Shown here one piece after another: positions 8,839-16,235 of a stretch of DNA of 64,000 bases. Made by a program: the position numbers and the translations under genes. Every line of letters starts with the position of its first letter. Positions within the stretch are counted from its first letter, which is position 1. Below the pieces are notes generated by a model. The model did not search any database and was not told the origin of the DNA. It was given only the letters and a program-made list of their open reading frames with translations. The stretch comes from a virus: positions 1 through 64,000 of IMG/VR virus record IMGVR_UViG_3300003690_003472; one strand, given 5' to 3'.

Positions 8839-9249
8839 GGGGGTGAAACGGCTTCGACGGAATATGGAGAAAATAGCGTGCAAGGTTGTGTGAGTAACAC
8901 AGTAAAACTACTTAAATTTATAAATGCCAACGATAATGTTGAATTTGATTACGCCTTAGCTGCATAATCTGAAGTTACTAACGCTTTATTAAAGAAGTTA
9001 GTTCGGTAGTGCATACGATATCATGTATTAGTTTTTAAGGGTTCAAATAACCTAGTTTGTGTGAAGTTCATGCAGGCGTTTTGATTATATAAGGACTATA
9101 TAACTTTGGTAACCAACGCCTTAAGTTGGTAAATGGATTCCCCGAGTTAATCGGGTGGCTGGCACTTAGGTGGTGATGTGTCTATCCTTGTGAATGACGA
9201 TATTTTCAAAGTTTTTCGGACCCGAGTTCGACTCTCGGCACCTCCACCA
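8839..9249 (+). ncRNA. ssrA: tmRNA (transfer-messenger RNA), one-piece
   Basis: Complete at about 411 nt. The 5' end GGGGGTG pairs with 3' CACCTCC as the acceptor stem, followed by the conserved GGCTTCGACGG segment. The 3' part has a T arm CCGAG-TTCGACT-CTCGG and an encoded CCA at 9247-9249. The tag reading frame is at 8926-8967: GCC AAC GAT AAT ... GCT GCA TAA, giving ANDNVEFDYALAA, whose YALAA end is the usual degradation signal. A one-piece layout argues against the circularly permuted two-piece form of alphaproteobacteria and most cyanobacteria. It could rescue ribosomes on phage or degraded host mRNA and tag products for host proteases. Confidence 0.95.
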
Positions 9250-9273
9250 CATTAATAAACTAGGAGAAATTAA

Positions 9274-9546
9274 ATGGTAAAAGAGAATAAAGTGTGGAAA
9301 ATTGCGGGCACTTTTAAAACCTATAAAGATGCAGATAACCATAGAAAATCATTAATAATGATGGAAAAACATACCTTAGTTAAGGTCAAACGAGGCGCCA
9401 AAGAATATAGAGTTAAAGTTTGGGATCCACAACCTAAAAAAGAAGATGTAAAAAGCTCTAAATCTAAACTATCTAAAGGTAAAAACAATAAAAGGCTTCG
9501 AAAAAATGAAAACAAGAAGATACGCAATCGACCAAAACAATCATAA
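9274..9546 (+). CDS. Small basic protein, unrecognised
   Basis: 90 aa with a good Shine-Dalgarno (TAGGAG, 9259-9264) ahead of ATG 9274. The first 50 residues look folded (KVWKIAGTFKTYKDADNHRK..., HTLVKVKRGAKEYRVKVW, two beta-rich halves), followed by a Lys/Arg/Asn-rich tail. The beta content and basic charge suggest nucleic-acid binding, but no family is recognised. The next gene starts inside its 3' end. Confidence 0.55.
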   Translation: MVKENKVWKIAGTFKTYKDADNHRKSLIMMEKHTLVKVKRGAKEYRVKVWDPQPKKEDVKSSKSKLSKGKNNKRLRKNENKKIRNRPKQS

Positions 9547-9718
9547 ACTTTTTATTGGAAGCAAAGTAAAATACAAAAAAGATATTTTTCTTATTGAAGA
9601 CATAGATTATTTATCATGGAGCATCAATCAGTATTTAACCTTAGTGTCTCTTAAAAATAAAAATAAAAAATTGGAATTTATTTCCTCCAAAGACGTGAGG
9701 GCTGTCAACATAATATGA
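9506..9718 (+). CDS. Small beta-rich protein, unrecognised
   Basis: 70 aa, overlapping the upstream gene by 41 nt in another frame and the GAPDH-like gene by 4 nt (ATGA). The sequence (HKLFIGSKVKYKKDIFLIEDIDY...YLTLVSLKNKNKKLEFISSKDV) is a pattern of short strands like an SH3/KOW-type barrel. It sits between two convincing genes with coupled starts, which supports expression. Function is unknown. Confidence 0.5.
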   Translation: MKTRRYAIDQNNHKLFIGSKVKYKKDIFLIEDIDYLSWSINQYLTLVSLKNKNKKLEFISSKDVRAVNII

Positions 9719-10779
9719 AAAAAAGTATTTTAATTATAGGTACAGGAACAATCGGAGAACCTTTAATTGGTCTCTTATCCGATTTTAAGGATAAGTTGGA
9801 TATTAATGTATATTTCCACAAACGTACCCCTTTAATTGACGAAGTTGCTAAAGTTAATAGTTTAATTAGTCGCGGTGCAGGTTTGGTTGTTGATCCAGAA
9901 AAGGTTGAAGCTTTCCAAAATCTAGGCCACGAGCCGGTTTTGAATTATGAAGCAGCTTTAAAATTATGTGATGTTGTTATTGATTGTACTCCCGCAGGAA
10001 ACGCAGCAAAAGAAGCACACTATATGCCTATTTTTAAAAAAAATAAGAAAAAGCTTTTTATAGCGCAGGGAAGCGAAAAAGACTTTGGTATGCCATATGC
10101 ACATGGTATCAACGATGATGCACTAATAAAGTCTACACCAAATTTTGTACAAGTTGTTAGTTGCAACACGCACAATATTGCCTCTTTGATAAAAACAATT
10201 TGTCCCACCATAACAGATCTTCATTATGGAGACTTCACATGTATTCGGCGCGCCAATGATATCAGCCAAAATGGAAGCTTCATTGCTTCACCAGAAGTAG
10301 GAATACACAAGAATAGGTCTTTTGGTACTCATCATGCAAAAGATGCATATGATTTATTTGCTACAATGTATCAGCATCCAAATCTTTTTTCTAGTGCACT
10401 TAAAATTAATACTCAATATATGCACACTATTAGGTTTAGTATACATATTAGAAAATATGCAACTGAGGAAGACATCATTAACAAACTTAAAGAAAATAAA
10501 TTTATTGCAATAACACACAAAAATCTTGCAAATAAAGTTTTTTCATTTGGCCGTGACCATGGCTATTATGGTAGAATTTTTAATCACACAGTAGTTTCCT
10601 TGCCAACCCTTCATGTTGGAAGAAACAATGGTAAAACAGTGGTGAGTGGATTTTGTTTTACGCCTCAAGATGGTAATTCTTTATTAAGCAGCGTCGCAGT
10701 TGCTCTTTATGGTATATATGGAAAAGAGTATGCCTCGAAAATAAAAATATTTGATAACTATTTATTTTCAGAGGTATAA
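9715..10779 (+). CDS. Type II (archaeal-type) glyceraldehyde-3-phosphate dehydrogenase homologue
   Basis: 354 aa. The N-terminal Rossmann fold has GTGTIGEPLIGLL (residues about 8-20). VIDCTPAGNAAKE near 89-101 and AQGSEKDFG match the archaeal GAPDH landmarks CTPxG and QGxEK. The catalytic Cys lies in VVSCNTHN near residue 146. The second domain has FTCIRRANDISQNG and FGTHHAKD (the GPDHH-like site) and later MHTIRFSIHI. Type II GAPDHs use NAD(P) and oxidise glyceraldehyde-3-phosphate with phosphate. Homology is clear from order and spacing, but GSEKDFG and GTHH differ from the classical motifs, so the substrate may differ. It overlaps the upstream gene by 4 nt. Confidence 0.75.
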   Translation: MKKSILIIGTGTIGEPLIGLLSDFKDKLDINVYFHKRTPLIDEVAKVNSLISRGAGLVVDPEKVEAFQNLGHEPVLNYEAALKLCDVVIDCTPAGNAAKEAHYMPIFKKNKKKLFIAQGSEKDFGMPYAHGINDDALIKSTPNFVQVVSCNTHNIASLIKTICPTITDLHYGDFTCIRRANDISQNGSFIASPEVGIHKNRSFGTHHAKDAYDLFATMYQHPNLFSSALKINTQYMHTIRFSIHIRKYATEEDIINKLKENKFIAITHKNLANKVFSFGRDHGYYGRIFNHTVVSLPTLHVGRNNGKTVVSGFCFTPQDGNSLLSSVAVALYGIYGKEYASKIKIFDNYLFSEV

Positions 10780-10782
10780 AAC

Positions 10783-11109
10783 ATGAAATACCATCACAGC
10801 TATGTTTGTGATCCAAATAATATAACAATTACAGCCGAAAGTATACCCACCAACAGCAAAGGCATTAAAGTAACATTTCTTTTAAATAATAAGGAAGTAT
10901 TTCATATGTCTCATACTTTAAAAACATATGCACCCATAGATGATGATGTACATGAACATGTAGCTAGATGTTGTAATTTTATAAAAGGAACTTCTGAAGA
11001 TTATATACAAGATAGATTTGATGAAGATGAAATCATGGGTGCTTTAAATATACATAGATTTTTAAAAATAGTACGTACACGTTCTGGAAAAACGGTGTGG
11101 AGAATATAA
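10783..11109 (+). CDS. Unrecognised small protein
   Basis: 108 aa starting 3 nt after the GAPDH-like gene, so co-transcribed. The N-terminal half looks beta-rich (NITITAESIPTNSKGIKVTFLLNNKEVF) and the C-terminal half helical and acidic, ending KIVRTRSGKTVWRI. Cys and His residues are present (YVCDP, HVARCCNF) but make no recognisable metal motif. It ends one base from the convergent minus-strand gene. Confidence 0.5.
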   Translation: MKYHHSYVCDPNNITITAESIPTNSKGIKVTFLLNNKEVFHMSHTLKTYAPIDDDVHEHVARCCNFIKGTSEDYIQDRFDEDEIMGALNIHRFLKIVRTRSGKTVWRI

Positions 11110-11134
11110 TTTAATTATATTTGGCTATATTCTC
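11100..11134. terminator. Inverted repeat between convergent genes, possible bidirectional terminator
   Basis: GAGAATATA (11100-11108) and TATATTCTC (11126-11134) are exact inverse complements, with a 17-nt AT-rich loop spanning the two stop codons. A short T run follows on the plus strand (CTTTAAT). The position between convergent stops fits termination in both directions, but the stem is AT-rich and the U-tract weak. Confidence 0.4.
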
Positions 11135-11848
11135 TTTAATAAATGTTTTAATAGATTCATATTTAGGGCCTATAGAAACTTGTCGGAATCTGATATGTAA
11201 AGAGTGAATAAGACCAACTATTTCAAAACTTTCATTTAAAACCATTGATCCTGAAGAACCGGGCGCAGCCGGAATTGAATATATGGCACTATCATATTTA
11301 GTAATTCCATTATATCTACCTTCCATTATTGGTACCATTTGAACATGAAATATTCCAACCGGCGCAGCAATATTATAAAGTTTATCACCAGGCCTAGGGG
11401 CCACGTTTGAAACCTTTACGTAATTTTTATATAAGCCTTTTGATGTTAACATACAAATATCGTTTTTAATATCTTTTGCAACAACACGAGCCTTGTAATC
11501 ACTCCCATCGAGATCTGTTAACATAATTTCTATATTCATACCTGGAATATCAGAACTACATACGTGTTCCGCTGTAATAACAAGACTTCCATGTTTGTTA
11601 TTTGCCACCACAAACCCAGATCCTGTGGAATATTTTGGTCTTCCAATTTCTATGCATATCGGAATTCCGTCATCTTTAAAACAAAAGTTATAAATTTCTC
11701 TTACTGATACAAATACAAAAGATTCGCGAGGCAGCTCTGATATTGATAAAATTTTATTAATATTATTTTTATTGTTTTGTGTGCGATTATGTGTCACGGT
11801 ACATGTTGATAATAAAAGGGCCATACATATCAATAATAATTTTTTCAT
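11111..11848 (-). CDS. Trypsin-like serine protease, predicted lipoprotein
   Basis: 245 aa on the minus strand. MKKLLLICMALLLSTC is a lipoprotein signal peptide with a lipobox ending at Cys16. The mature part follows the chymotrypsin-fold order: His in LVITAEHVCSS, Asp in KNDICMLTS, and the Ser nucleophile in APGSSGSMVLN. It would be anchored in the cell envelope with the protease in the periplasm. One of only two minus-strand genes, it overlaps the other by 4 nt, so they form one operon. Likely roles are host-envelope modification, defence against competing phage or processing of its partner; the sequence does not decide between them. Confidence 0.8.
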   Translation of the reverse strand: MKKLLLICMALLLSTCTVTHNRTQNNKNNINKILSISELPRESFVFVSVREIYNFCFKDDGIPICIEIGRPKYSTGSGFVVANNKHGSLVITAEHVCSSDIPGMNIEIMLTDLDGSDYKARVVAKDIKNDICMLTSKGLYKNYVKVSNVAPRPGDKLYNIAAPVGIFHVQMVPIMEGRYNGITKYDSAIYSIPAAPGSSGSMVLNESFEIVGLIHSLHIRFRQVSIGPKYESIKTFIKENIAKYN

Positions 11849-12294
11849 TTATTTAAAAGCTCCAGTTTCCATTTTATATTTGTTTTCTTACCTTTTTTTT
11901 CTATGCTATATTCTGCAATAACTTTCTCTCCTATATTTTTCCAGATTGTAAGTTGTTTTTGTGGATCATCGACTGGAGAGTCTCCTGTGACAACATCAAC
12001 TATAAATTCTACAGAAGCTTTAATAAGAGAGGCATTATCTCCTTTATATTTCGTTATAACGTGTATTTTTTCATCTTCATAAATTTGATTTAACCAAACA
12101 ATTGCACGTGCAAATTTTGGAAAAAGCTTCTTTTTTATATCTGGTGTTTGAGTTAAAACTGTATCATATAAAAATCCTTTAATTGTGTTGATGTGTTCTG
12201 CTTTTAAAACTGAACAATATTTTTCACACAGCTTAACTTTTGCTTGTACAGTGGTTGGTATAAACAAAAACATTAGTAATATTACTTTTTTCAT
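11845..12294 (-). CDS. Secreted protein paired with the lipoprotein protease
   Basis: 149 aa, minus strand, first gene of the two-gene operon. MKKVILLMFLFIPTTVQA is a clear Sec signal peptide, with predicted cleavage after VQA. The mature part is about 131 residues, begins KVKLCEKYCSVLK with two closely spaced Cys that could form a disulfide, and is mixed helix/strand with no membrane segment. The SD is weak (AGGGG about 9 nt upstream). I recognise no family. Coupling to the serine protease suggests that it is a substrate, inhibitor or partner in the periplasm. Confidence 0.65.
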   Translation of the reverse strand: MKKVILLMFLFIPTTVQAKVKLCEKYCSVLKAEHINTIKGFLYDTVLTQTPDIKKKLFPKFARAIVWLNQIYEDEKIHVITKYKGDNASLIKASVEFIVDVVTGDSPVDDPQKQLTIWKNIGEKVIAEYSIEKKGKKTNIKWKLELLNK

Positions 12295-12398
12295 TTTACA
12301 ATCCCCTATAATAACTATGAATGAAATAAAACAACGGTTCCTTTTAGGAATAAAATAATAAGAACTATTTATGTTTGAGGTAAGTTTTTTAGTAATTT
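12295..12398. promoter_or_regulatory. Divergent intergenic region, probable promoters in both directions
   Basis: 104 nt separating the minus-strand operon from phoH. On the plus strand an exact TATAAT lies at 12307-12312, but no good -35 box precedes it. On the minus strand TTGTTT followed 15-17 nt later by TATTAT/TTATAG is a weak candidate for the secreted pair. Divergent genes need at least two promoters here. Confidence 0.4.
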
Positions 12399-13736
12399 AT
12401 GGCGAAAAAGACGTATATTCTAGATACCAGTGTTTATTTAACAGATGCCAGCGCGCTGGCATCTTATCAAAATAATGATATTATAATTCCTTTTAAAGTA
12501 TTAGAAGAAGTAGACAACCATAAAAAGCGCCAAGATGGAGTAGGTACAAATGCTAGAAAATTAATTCGCACCTTAGATAATCTTCGCGAAAAAGGCTCTT
12601 TATATAAAGGTGTTAGAATCAGCAAAGGTAAGGGGCTTGTATATGTTAAAACAATTAATTTTGATCCCCTTGATGCATATATACCAAGAGGAACTCTTGA
12701 CGTATCTATAGCTGATAATGAGATAATATTTACCGCACTAGAAGAAAAGAAACTAAATCCTAATAAAAAAGTTATTTTAGTATCGCGCGATATTAATATG
12801 CGTGTAAAATGTGATGCTTTGGGTCTCTTAACTGAAGACTATGTTATCAATCAAGTAATAAAAAATACAGAAAACCTTTATACCGGATTTAAAACACACC
12901 TAGTAGACGATCAAACAATAGATCAATTTTATAGTGGTGAACATATTTTTTTTGATAAAGACGAAATAAAAGTATACCCAAACCATTTTATAATGCTTGT
13001 TTCTAGTGCAAACGATAAAAAGACAGCCCTAGCACGATTCTGCGATTATTCTAAGCCCCTCAGAAGAATTAATGGTGAATATAAAAAAGGCATATGGGGT
13101 GTTAAGCCTCGCAACAAAGAACAGAGTTTTTCATTAGATCTTTTAATAGATCCAGAAATAAAAGTCGTAACGCTAGTTGGCAAAGCAGGAAGTGGCAAAA
13201 CATTATTAGCAATTGCAGCAGGTTTGTCCCAAGTGGTTGAAAGCGACAAGGTAACAAAATATAAAAGATTAATTGTATCACGCCCAATTCAACCACTAGG
13301 AAAGGATATTGGTTATTTACCGGGGACACTGGAAGAAAAAATGACTCCTTGGTTAGCTCCAATTCAAGATAATTTACGTTATTTAATGGGAAACGACAAA
13401 GAAACATTAAGAATGTATACACAACAAGGTACAATAGAAATTGAAGCTTTGACATATATAAGAGGTAGATCAATTGCCAATTCATTTATCATTATTGATG
13501 AGGCACAAAACTTGACAGCACATGAGTTAAAAACAATTATTACAAGAGTTGGAGAAGGCACAAAAGTTATATTAACTGGCGACATTGATCAAATTGATAA
13601 TGCCTATGTTGATGAAACTTCAAATGGCTTAGCATATGCTGTTGAAAAATTTAAAAATTATGATTTGTCCGGACACGTAACATTAATAAAGGGCGAAAGG
13701 TCAAAGGTTGCAACGTTAGCTTCAAAAATTCTTTAA
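12399..13736 (+). CDS. phoH: PhoH-like ATPase with N-terminal PIN domain
   Basis: 445 aa. Residues 1-140 are a PIN nuclease domain: LDTSVYL near 8, EEVDNHKK near 37, and acidic residues in ADNEIIFTALE and VSRDINMR. Residues about 240-445 are the PhoH P-loop ATPase: GKAGSGKT near 261-268 (Walker A), FIIIDEAQN near 363-371 (Walker B) and LTGDIDQID further on. The PIN-PhoH arrangement is known in bacteria (YlaK type) and is frequent in phages. It couples ATP hydrolysis to RNA cleavage or unwinding, although its phage role is unsettled. It is expressed on its own, away from the minus-strand pair. Confidence 0.9.
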   Translation: MAKKTYILDTSVYLTDASALASYQNNDIIIPFKVLEEVDNHKKRQDGVGTNARKLIRTLDNLREKGSLYKGVRISKGKGLVYVKTINFDPLDAYIPRGTLDVSIADNEIIFTALEEKKLNPNKKVILVSRDINMRVKCDALGLLTEDYVINQVIKNTENLYTGFKTHLVDDQTIDQFYSGEHIFFDKDEIKVYPNHFIMLVSSANDKKTALARFCDYSKPLRRINGEYKKGIWGVKPRNKEQSFSLDLLIDPEIKVVTLVGKAGSGKTLLAIAAGLSQVVESDKVTKYKRLIVSRPIQPLGKDIGYLPGTLEEKMTPWLAPIQDNLRYLMGNDKETLRMYTQQGTIEIEALTYIRGRSIANSFIIIDEAQNLTAHELKTIITRVGEGTKVILTGDIDQIDNAYVDETSNGLAYAVEKFKNYDLSGHVTLIKGERSKVATLASKIL

Positions 13737-13741
13737 TATAC

Positions 13742-13770
13742 TTGACAAATGAATTATAATAATATACTAT
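13742..13770 (+). promoter_or_regulatory. Sigma-70-type promoter ahead of the DoxX-like gene
   Basis: TTGACA at 13742-13747 is followed by TACTAT at 13765-13770 (17-nt spacer) or TATACT at 13763-13768 (15 nt). It lies 6 nt after the phoH stop, with a strong AAGGAG Shine-Dalgarno just before ATG 13789. Confidence 0.6.
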
Positions 13771-13788
13771 TATAAAGGAGAAATTATT

Positions 13789-14184
13789 ATGAAATTAAAA
13801 AATGTACTTAAATCTATACAAAATAATGGCCCACGAGTTGCCGTGGGGCTTGTATTTTTTGTTTTTGGTTTAAACGGTTTTTTAAACTTTTTTACACCAC
13901 CGGCTCCAGACGCTGCAGCTAATGGTTTTTTAACAGGCTTAGCGTCGGCGGCATATTTTTTTCCTCTTCTAAAGGCTGTAGAGGTTACTTGTGGTGCGCT
14001 TTTGTTATGGGGAAGGTATACAGCTCTAGCTTTGACTTTGTTAGCTCCAGTAGTTGTTAATATTGTAGCTTTTCATGCGTTTTTAGATCCGAGTGGTTTA
14101 GTTCTCGCCGCTGTGGTTGCTTTGTTATATGTTCATCTCGTGTGGCAAAATCGCCAAACACTTTCAATACTAGTGGAGAAATAA
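13789..14184 (+). CDS. DoxX-family integral membrane protein
   Basis: 131 aa with four hydrophobic segments: about 17-35 (VAVGLVFFVFGLNGFLNFF), 50-72, 78-96 and 100-118. The FGLNGFLNFF segment after helix 1 and the small four-helix layout match the DoxX family of inner-membrane proteins linked to redox and sulfur metabolism. It has its own promoter and strong SD, which suggests high or early expression. The phage function is unknown; it might modify the host membrane. Confidence 0.7.
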   Translation: MKLKNVLKSIQNNGPRVAVGLVFFVFGLNGFLNFFTPPAPDAAANGFLTGLASAAYFFPLLKAVEVTCGALLLWGRYTALALTLLAPVVVNIVAFHAFLDPSGLVLAAVVALLYVHLVWQNRQTLSILVEK

Positions 14185-14185
14185 A

Positions 14186-14452
14186 ATGGATAATTCATAC
14201 GAAAACCCAGATTTGCTTAAGCCAGTAGAGAAGTCAAATGAATTAAAAGAATGGCTCGTTGATTATGTGGGCAAAAAAATTAAGCCAGATAACAATGAAG
14301 TTAATGTAGAAATGATTATTAAAATTTTAGCAGAGGAATTTCCAGAATTTCTTTTGGTTGTTGCCGAAGAAAATTTTATTCGTGGATATCAACAGGGCCT
14401 ATCAGATGTTGAAGAAGGTCAGAGGTTAGCAGAGAAAGGACAAACTTTATAA
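14186..14452 (+). CDS. Small acidic helical protein, unrecognised
   Basis: 88 aa, starting one base after the DoxX-like gene. It is mostly helical and acidic (ELKEWLVDYVGKKIKPDNNEVNVEMIIKILAEEFPEFLLVVAEENFIRGYQQGL). No motif is recognised. Its stop shares a base with the next ATG (TAATG), so the metalloprotease is translationally coupled to it. Confidence 0.55.
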   Translation: MDNSYENPDLLKPVEKSNELKEWLVDYVGKKIKPDNNEVNVEMIIKILAEEFPEFLLVVAEENFIRGYQQGLSDVEEGQRLAEKGQTL

Positions 14453-15138
14453 TGATTACGCGTGAAGCTATTTCTGAAAGGGCAAAAGACGCTAAAAAAA
14501 ATGGACGTGAACATTATTTTTATGGAAACAAACTAGTTTATTTGAAAGATCAACTTCCCTTTGAGTTTGATTTAAAATATGTCTTAAATACAATAGAAAC
14601 TTTAATACCAAATAATTTAGTTCAAAATGTCGATGTTGTTTATGTTGGAAAATTTAAAGCATTAGACAACGGAGATACACCATTTAATGCAAAATATAAA
14701 GATGGTGCAATATATGTTACGAATGATCAAGACAGCGAAAACGATATGTTAGATGATGTTATACATGAAATTGCACACGCCGTAGAAGAAAGATACGGCG
14801 ATCAAATATATTCAGATATGGAACTTGAAAATGAATTTAAAGGAAAGCGAACGCGCCTTTATCATATTTTAGAACAAGAGGGTTACGAACCGTCAATAAA
14901 ACATTTAAATGATGTTGAATATGATAAAAATTTTGACTATTACTTATATAATATTATAGGATATCCAATGCTTACTTCTTTAACAAGTGGATTATTTTAT
15001 TCTCCATATGAAATTACGAGTTTGGGTGAATATTTTTCTAATGGATTTGAGAATTATTTTTTAAGAGATCGTGAATATTTAAAAAAAATTAGTCCTATAT
15101 TATATAATAAAATAACTGATATATTGGAAGAACAATAG
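14452..15138 (+). CDS. Lethal-factor-like zinc metallopeptidase
   Basis: 228 aa without a signal peptide. DDVIHEIAHAVEERYG near residue 100 contains the zinc motif HEIAH. Near residue 190, SLGEYFSNGFENYFL supplies the downstream Glu/Tyr typical of anthrax lethal-factor-like (ATLF) gluzincins, where an E(F/Y)FA.xF.xY helix provides the third ligand. It acts in the cytoplasm or virion. Possible roles are head-protein maturation or cleavage of a host factor. Assignment to the zincin fold is firm; the subfamily is tentative. Confidence 0.7.
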   Translation: MITREAISERAKDAKKNGREHYFYGNKLVYLKDQLPFEFDLKYVLNTIETLIPNNLVQNVDVVYVGKFKALDNGDTPFNAKYKDGAIYVTNDQDSENDMLDDVIHEIAHAVEERYGDQIYSDMELENEFKGKRTRLYHILEQEGYEPSIKHLNDVEYDKNFDYYLYNIIGYPMLTSLTSGLFYSPYEITSLGEYFSNGFENYFLRDREYLKKISPILYNKITDILEEQ

Positions 15139-15150
15139 GAGAAAAAAACA

Positions 15151-15444
15151 ATGAATATTAACTTTGTCGACAAAGACACAGTAAAGATAAATCATTCTTT
15201 ACCTTTTTCGGGCGGAAGGCCAAAAGATAAAATTGTATTACACGACCACGAGATACTTGCTGAATTTAACAAAAAGCATCCATCATATGATATTTTGAGT
15301 TTTGATGGCCCAAGAAATATAACAAATTTTCATAGCCATGAAGCATCGAGCGGCGTATGGACCTTAAGCGTTGAAAAAAAGTTTAAATCAACTAAAGCGC
15401 CCGCAAAGAACAAAAAAAACTATAAAAAAGTACAAGGTGATTAA
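15151..15444 (+). CDS. Small basic protein, unrecognised
   Basis: 97 aa with a good SD (AGGAGAAAAAA) upstream of ATG 15151. The body is folded-looking (FVDKDTVKINHSLPFSGGRPKDKIVLHDHEIL) with several His residues, then a Lys-rich tail. It lies between the metalloprotease and the nuclease with a one-base overlap to the latter. No family is recognised. Confidence 0.55.
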   Translation: MNINFVDKDTVKINHSLPFSGGRPKDKIVLHDHEILAEFNKKHPSYDILSFDGPRNITNFHSHEASSGVWTLSVEKKFKSTKAPAKNKKNYKKVQGD

Positions 15445-16220
15445 TGTCACACATATCTTTTTCTGAATTGAAATTATGGAATGAATGTCCCTATAAACAC
15501 AAGCTAGTTTATTTGGATAAGATTGATTCTTTTAAGGGAAATGAACATACTGCTTTTGGGAGTGCTGTTCACTCTGTTTGTGAAAAACTAGTGGGCGAGA
15601 ATATTCAAAAAGCTGCTGAATATTTTCAGGAACAATTTTTAAAAGAACTTAAAGAATTGCCAGAAGCCTATGATCTAAATAAAAAATTAATTTCTGATAT
15701 GCGTATACAAGGTTGTATGTTAACTAAGCATATATTACCAGGACTAAAAGAGCACTTTGGAGATTATAAGCTAATTTCAATTGAAGAAAGGCTTTTTGAA
15801 TCTATTCCAGATTATGAAAATTATAATTTTAAAGGCTTTGTTGATTTGGTAATACAAACACCTGATCAAATATATCACGTCATTGATTGGAAAACGTGTT
15901 CTTGGGGCTGGGATACACGAAGAAAAAGTGAAAAAATGACAACGTACCAGCTTACTTTGTATAAGCACTTCTTTAGTTTAAAGCACAGCATTGATCCTAG
16001 TAATATGAAGACACACTTTGCCCTCCTTAAAAGAACAGCAAAAACAAACAACGTTGAAATCTTTGAAACGACGAGTGGAAATAAAAAGACCCAGAATGCC
16101 CTTAAATTATTGAATAAGGCAATATATAATTTAAAAAATAAAAATTTCATTAAAAATCGTATGTCGTGTCAAGGAAGGTTTGGTCCTTGTGAATTTTTTA
16201 ATACGAAACATTGTACATAA
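15444..16220 (+). CDS. Cas4/RecB-like PD-(D/E)XK nuclease with probable iron-sulfur cluster
   Basis: 258 aa. SFSELKLWNECPYKHK (3-18) and HTAFGSAVHSVCE (about 35-47) are the opening motifs of the RecB-nuclease family. FKGFVDLV near 128 gives the catalytic Asp, and VIDWKTC near 144 the D-x-K motif; YQLTLYKHFF supplies the final QxxxY element. A Cys at 13 and three at the end (SCQGRFGPCEFFNTKHC) match the four-Cys Fe-S site of Cas4/AddB nucleases. It is probably a 5'-3' exonuclease used in replication or recombination. No CRISPR genes or arrays are nearby. Confidence 0.85.
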   Translation: MSHISFSELKLWNECPYKHKLVYLDKIDSFKGNEHTAFGSAVHSVCEKLVGENIQKAAEYFQEQFLKELKELPEAYDLNKKLISDMRIQGCMLTKHILPGLKEHFGDYKLISIEERLFESIPDYENYNFKGFVDLVIQTPDQIYHVIDWKTCSWGWDTRRKSEKMTTYQLTLYKHFFSLKHSIDPSNMKTHFALLKRTAKTNNVEIFETTSGNKKTQNALKLLNKAIYNLKNKNFIKNRMSCQGRFGPCEFFNTKHCT

Positions 16221-16235
16221 TTATAGGAAACAAAC

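Noticed and set aside
8839-9249. tmRNA as the edge of an integrated element or of bacterial chromosome
   Set aside because: tmRNA genes are common phage attachment sites, but no integrase, repeated tmRNA 3' end or host genes flank it; phage genes lie on both sides.
15444-16220. Part of a CRISPR-Cas locus
   Set aside because: No direct-repeat array and no cas1, cas2 or effector genes are present nearby.
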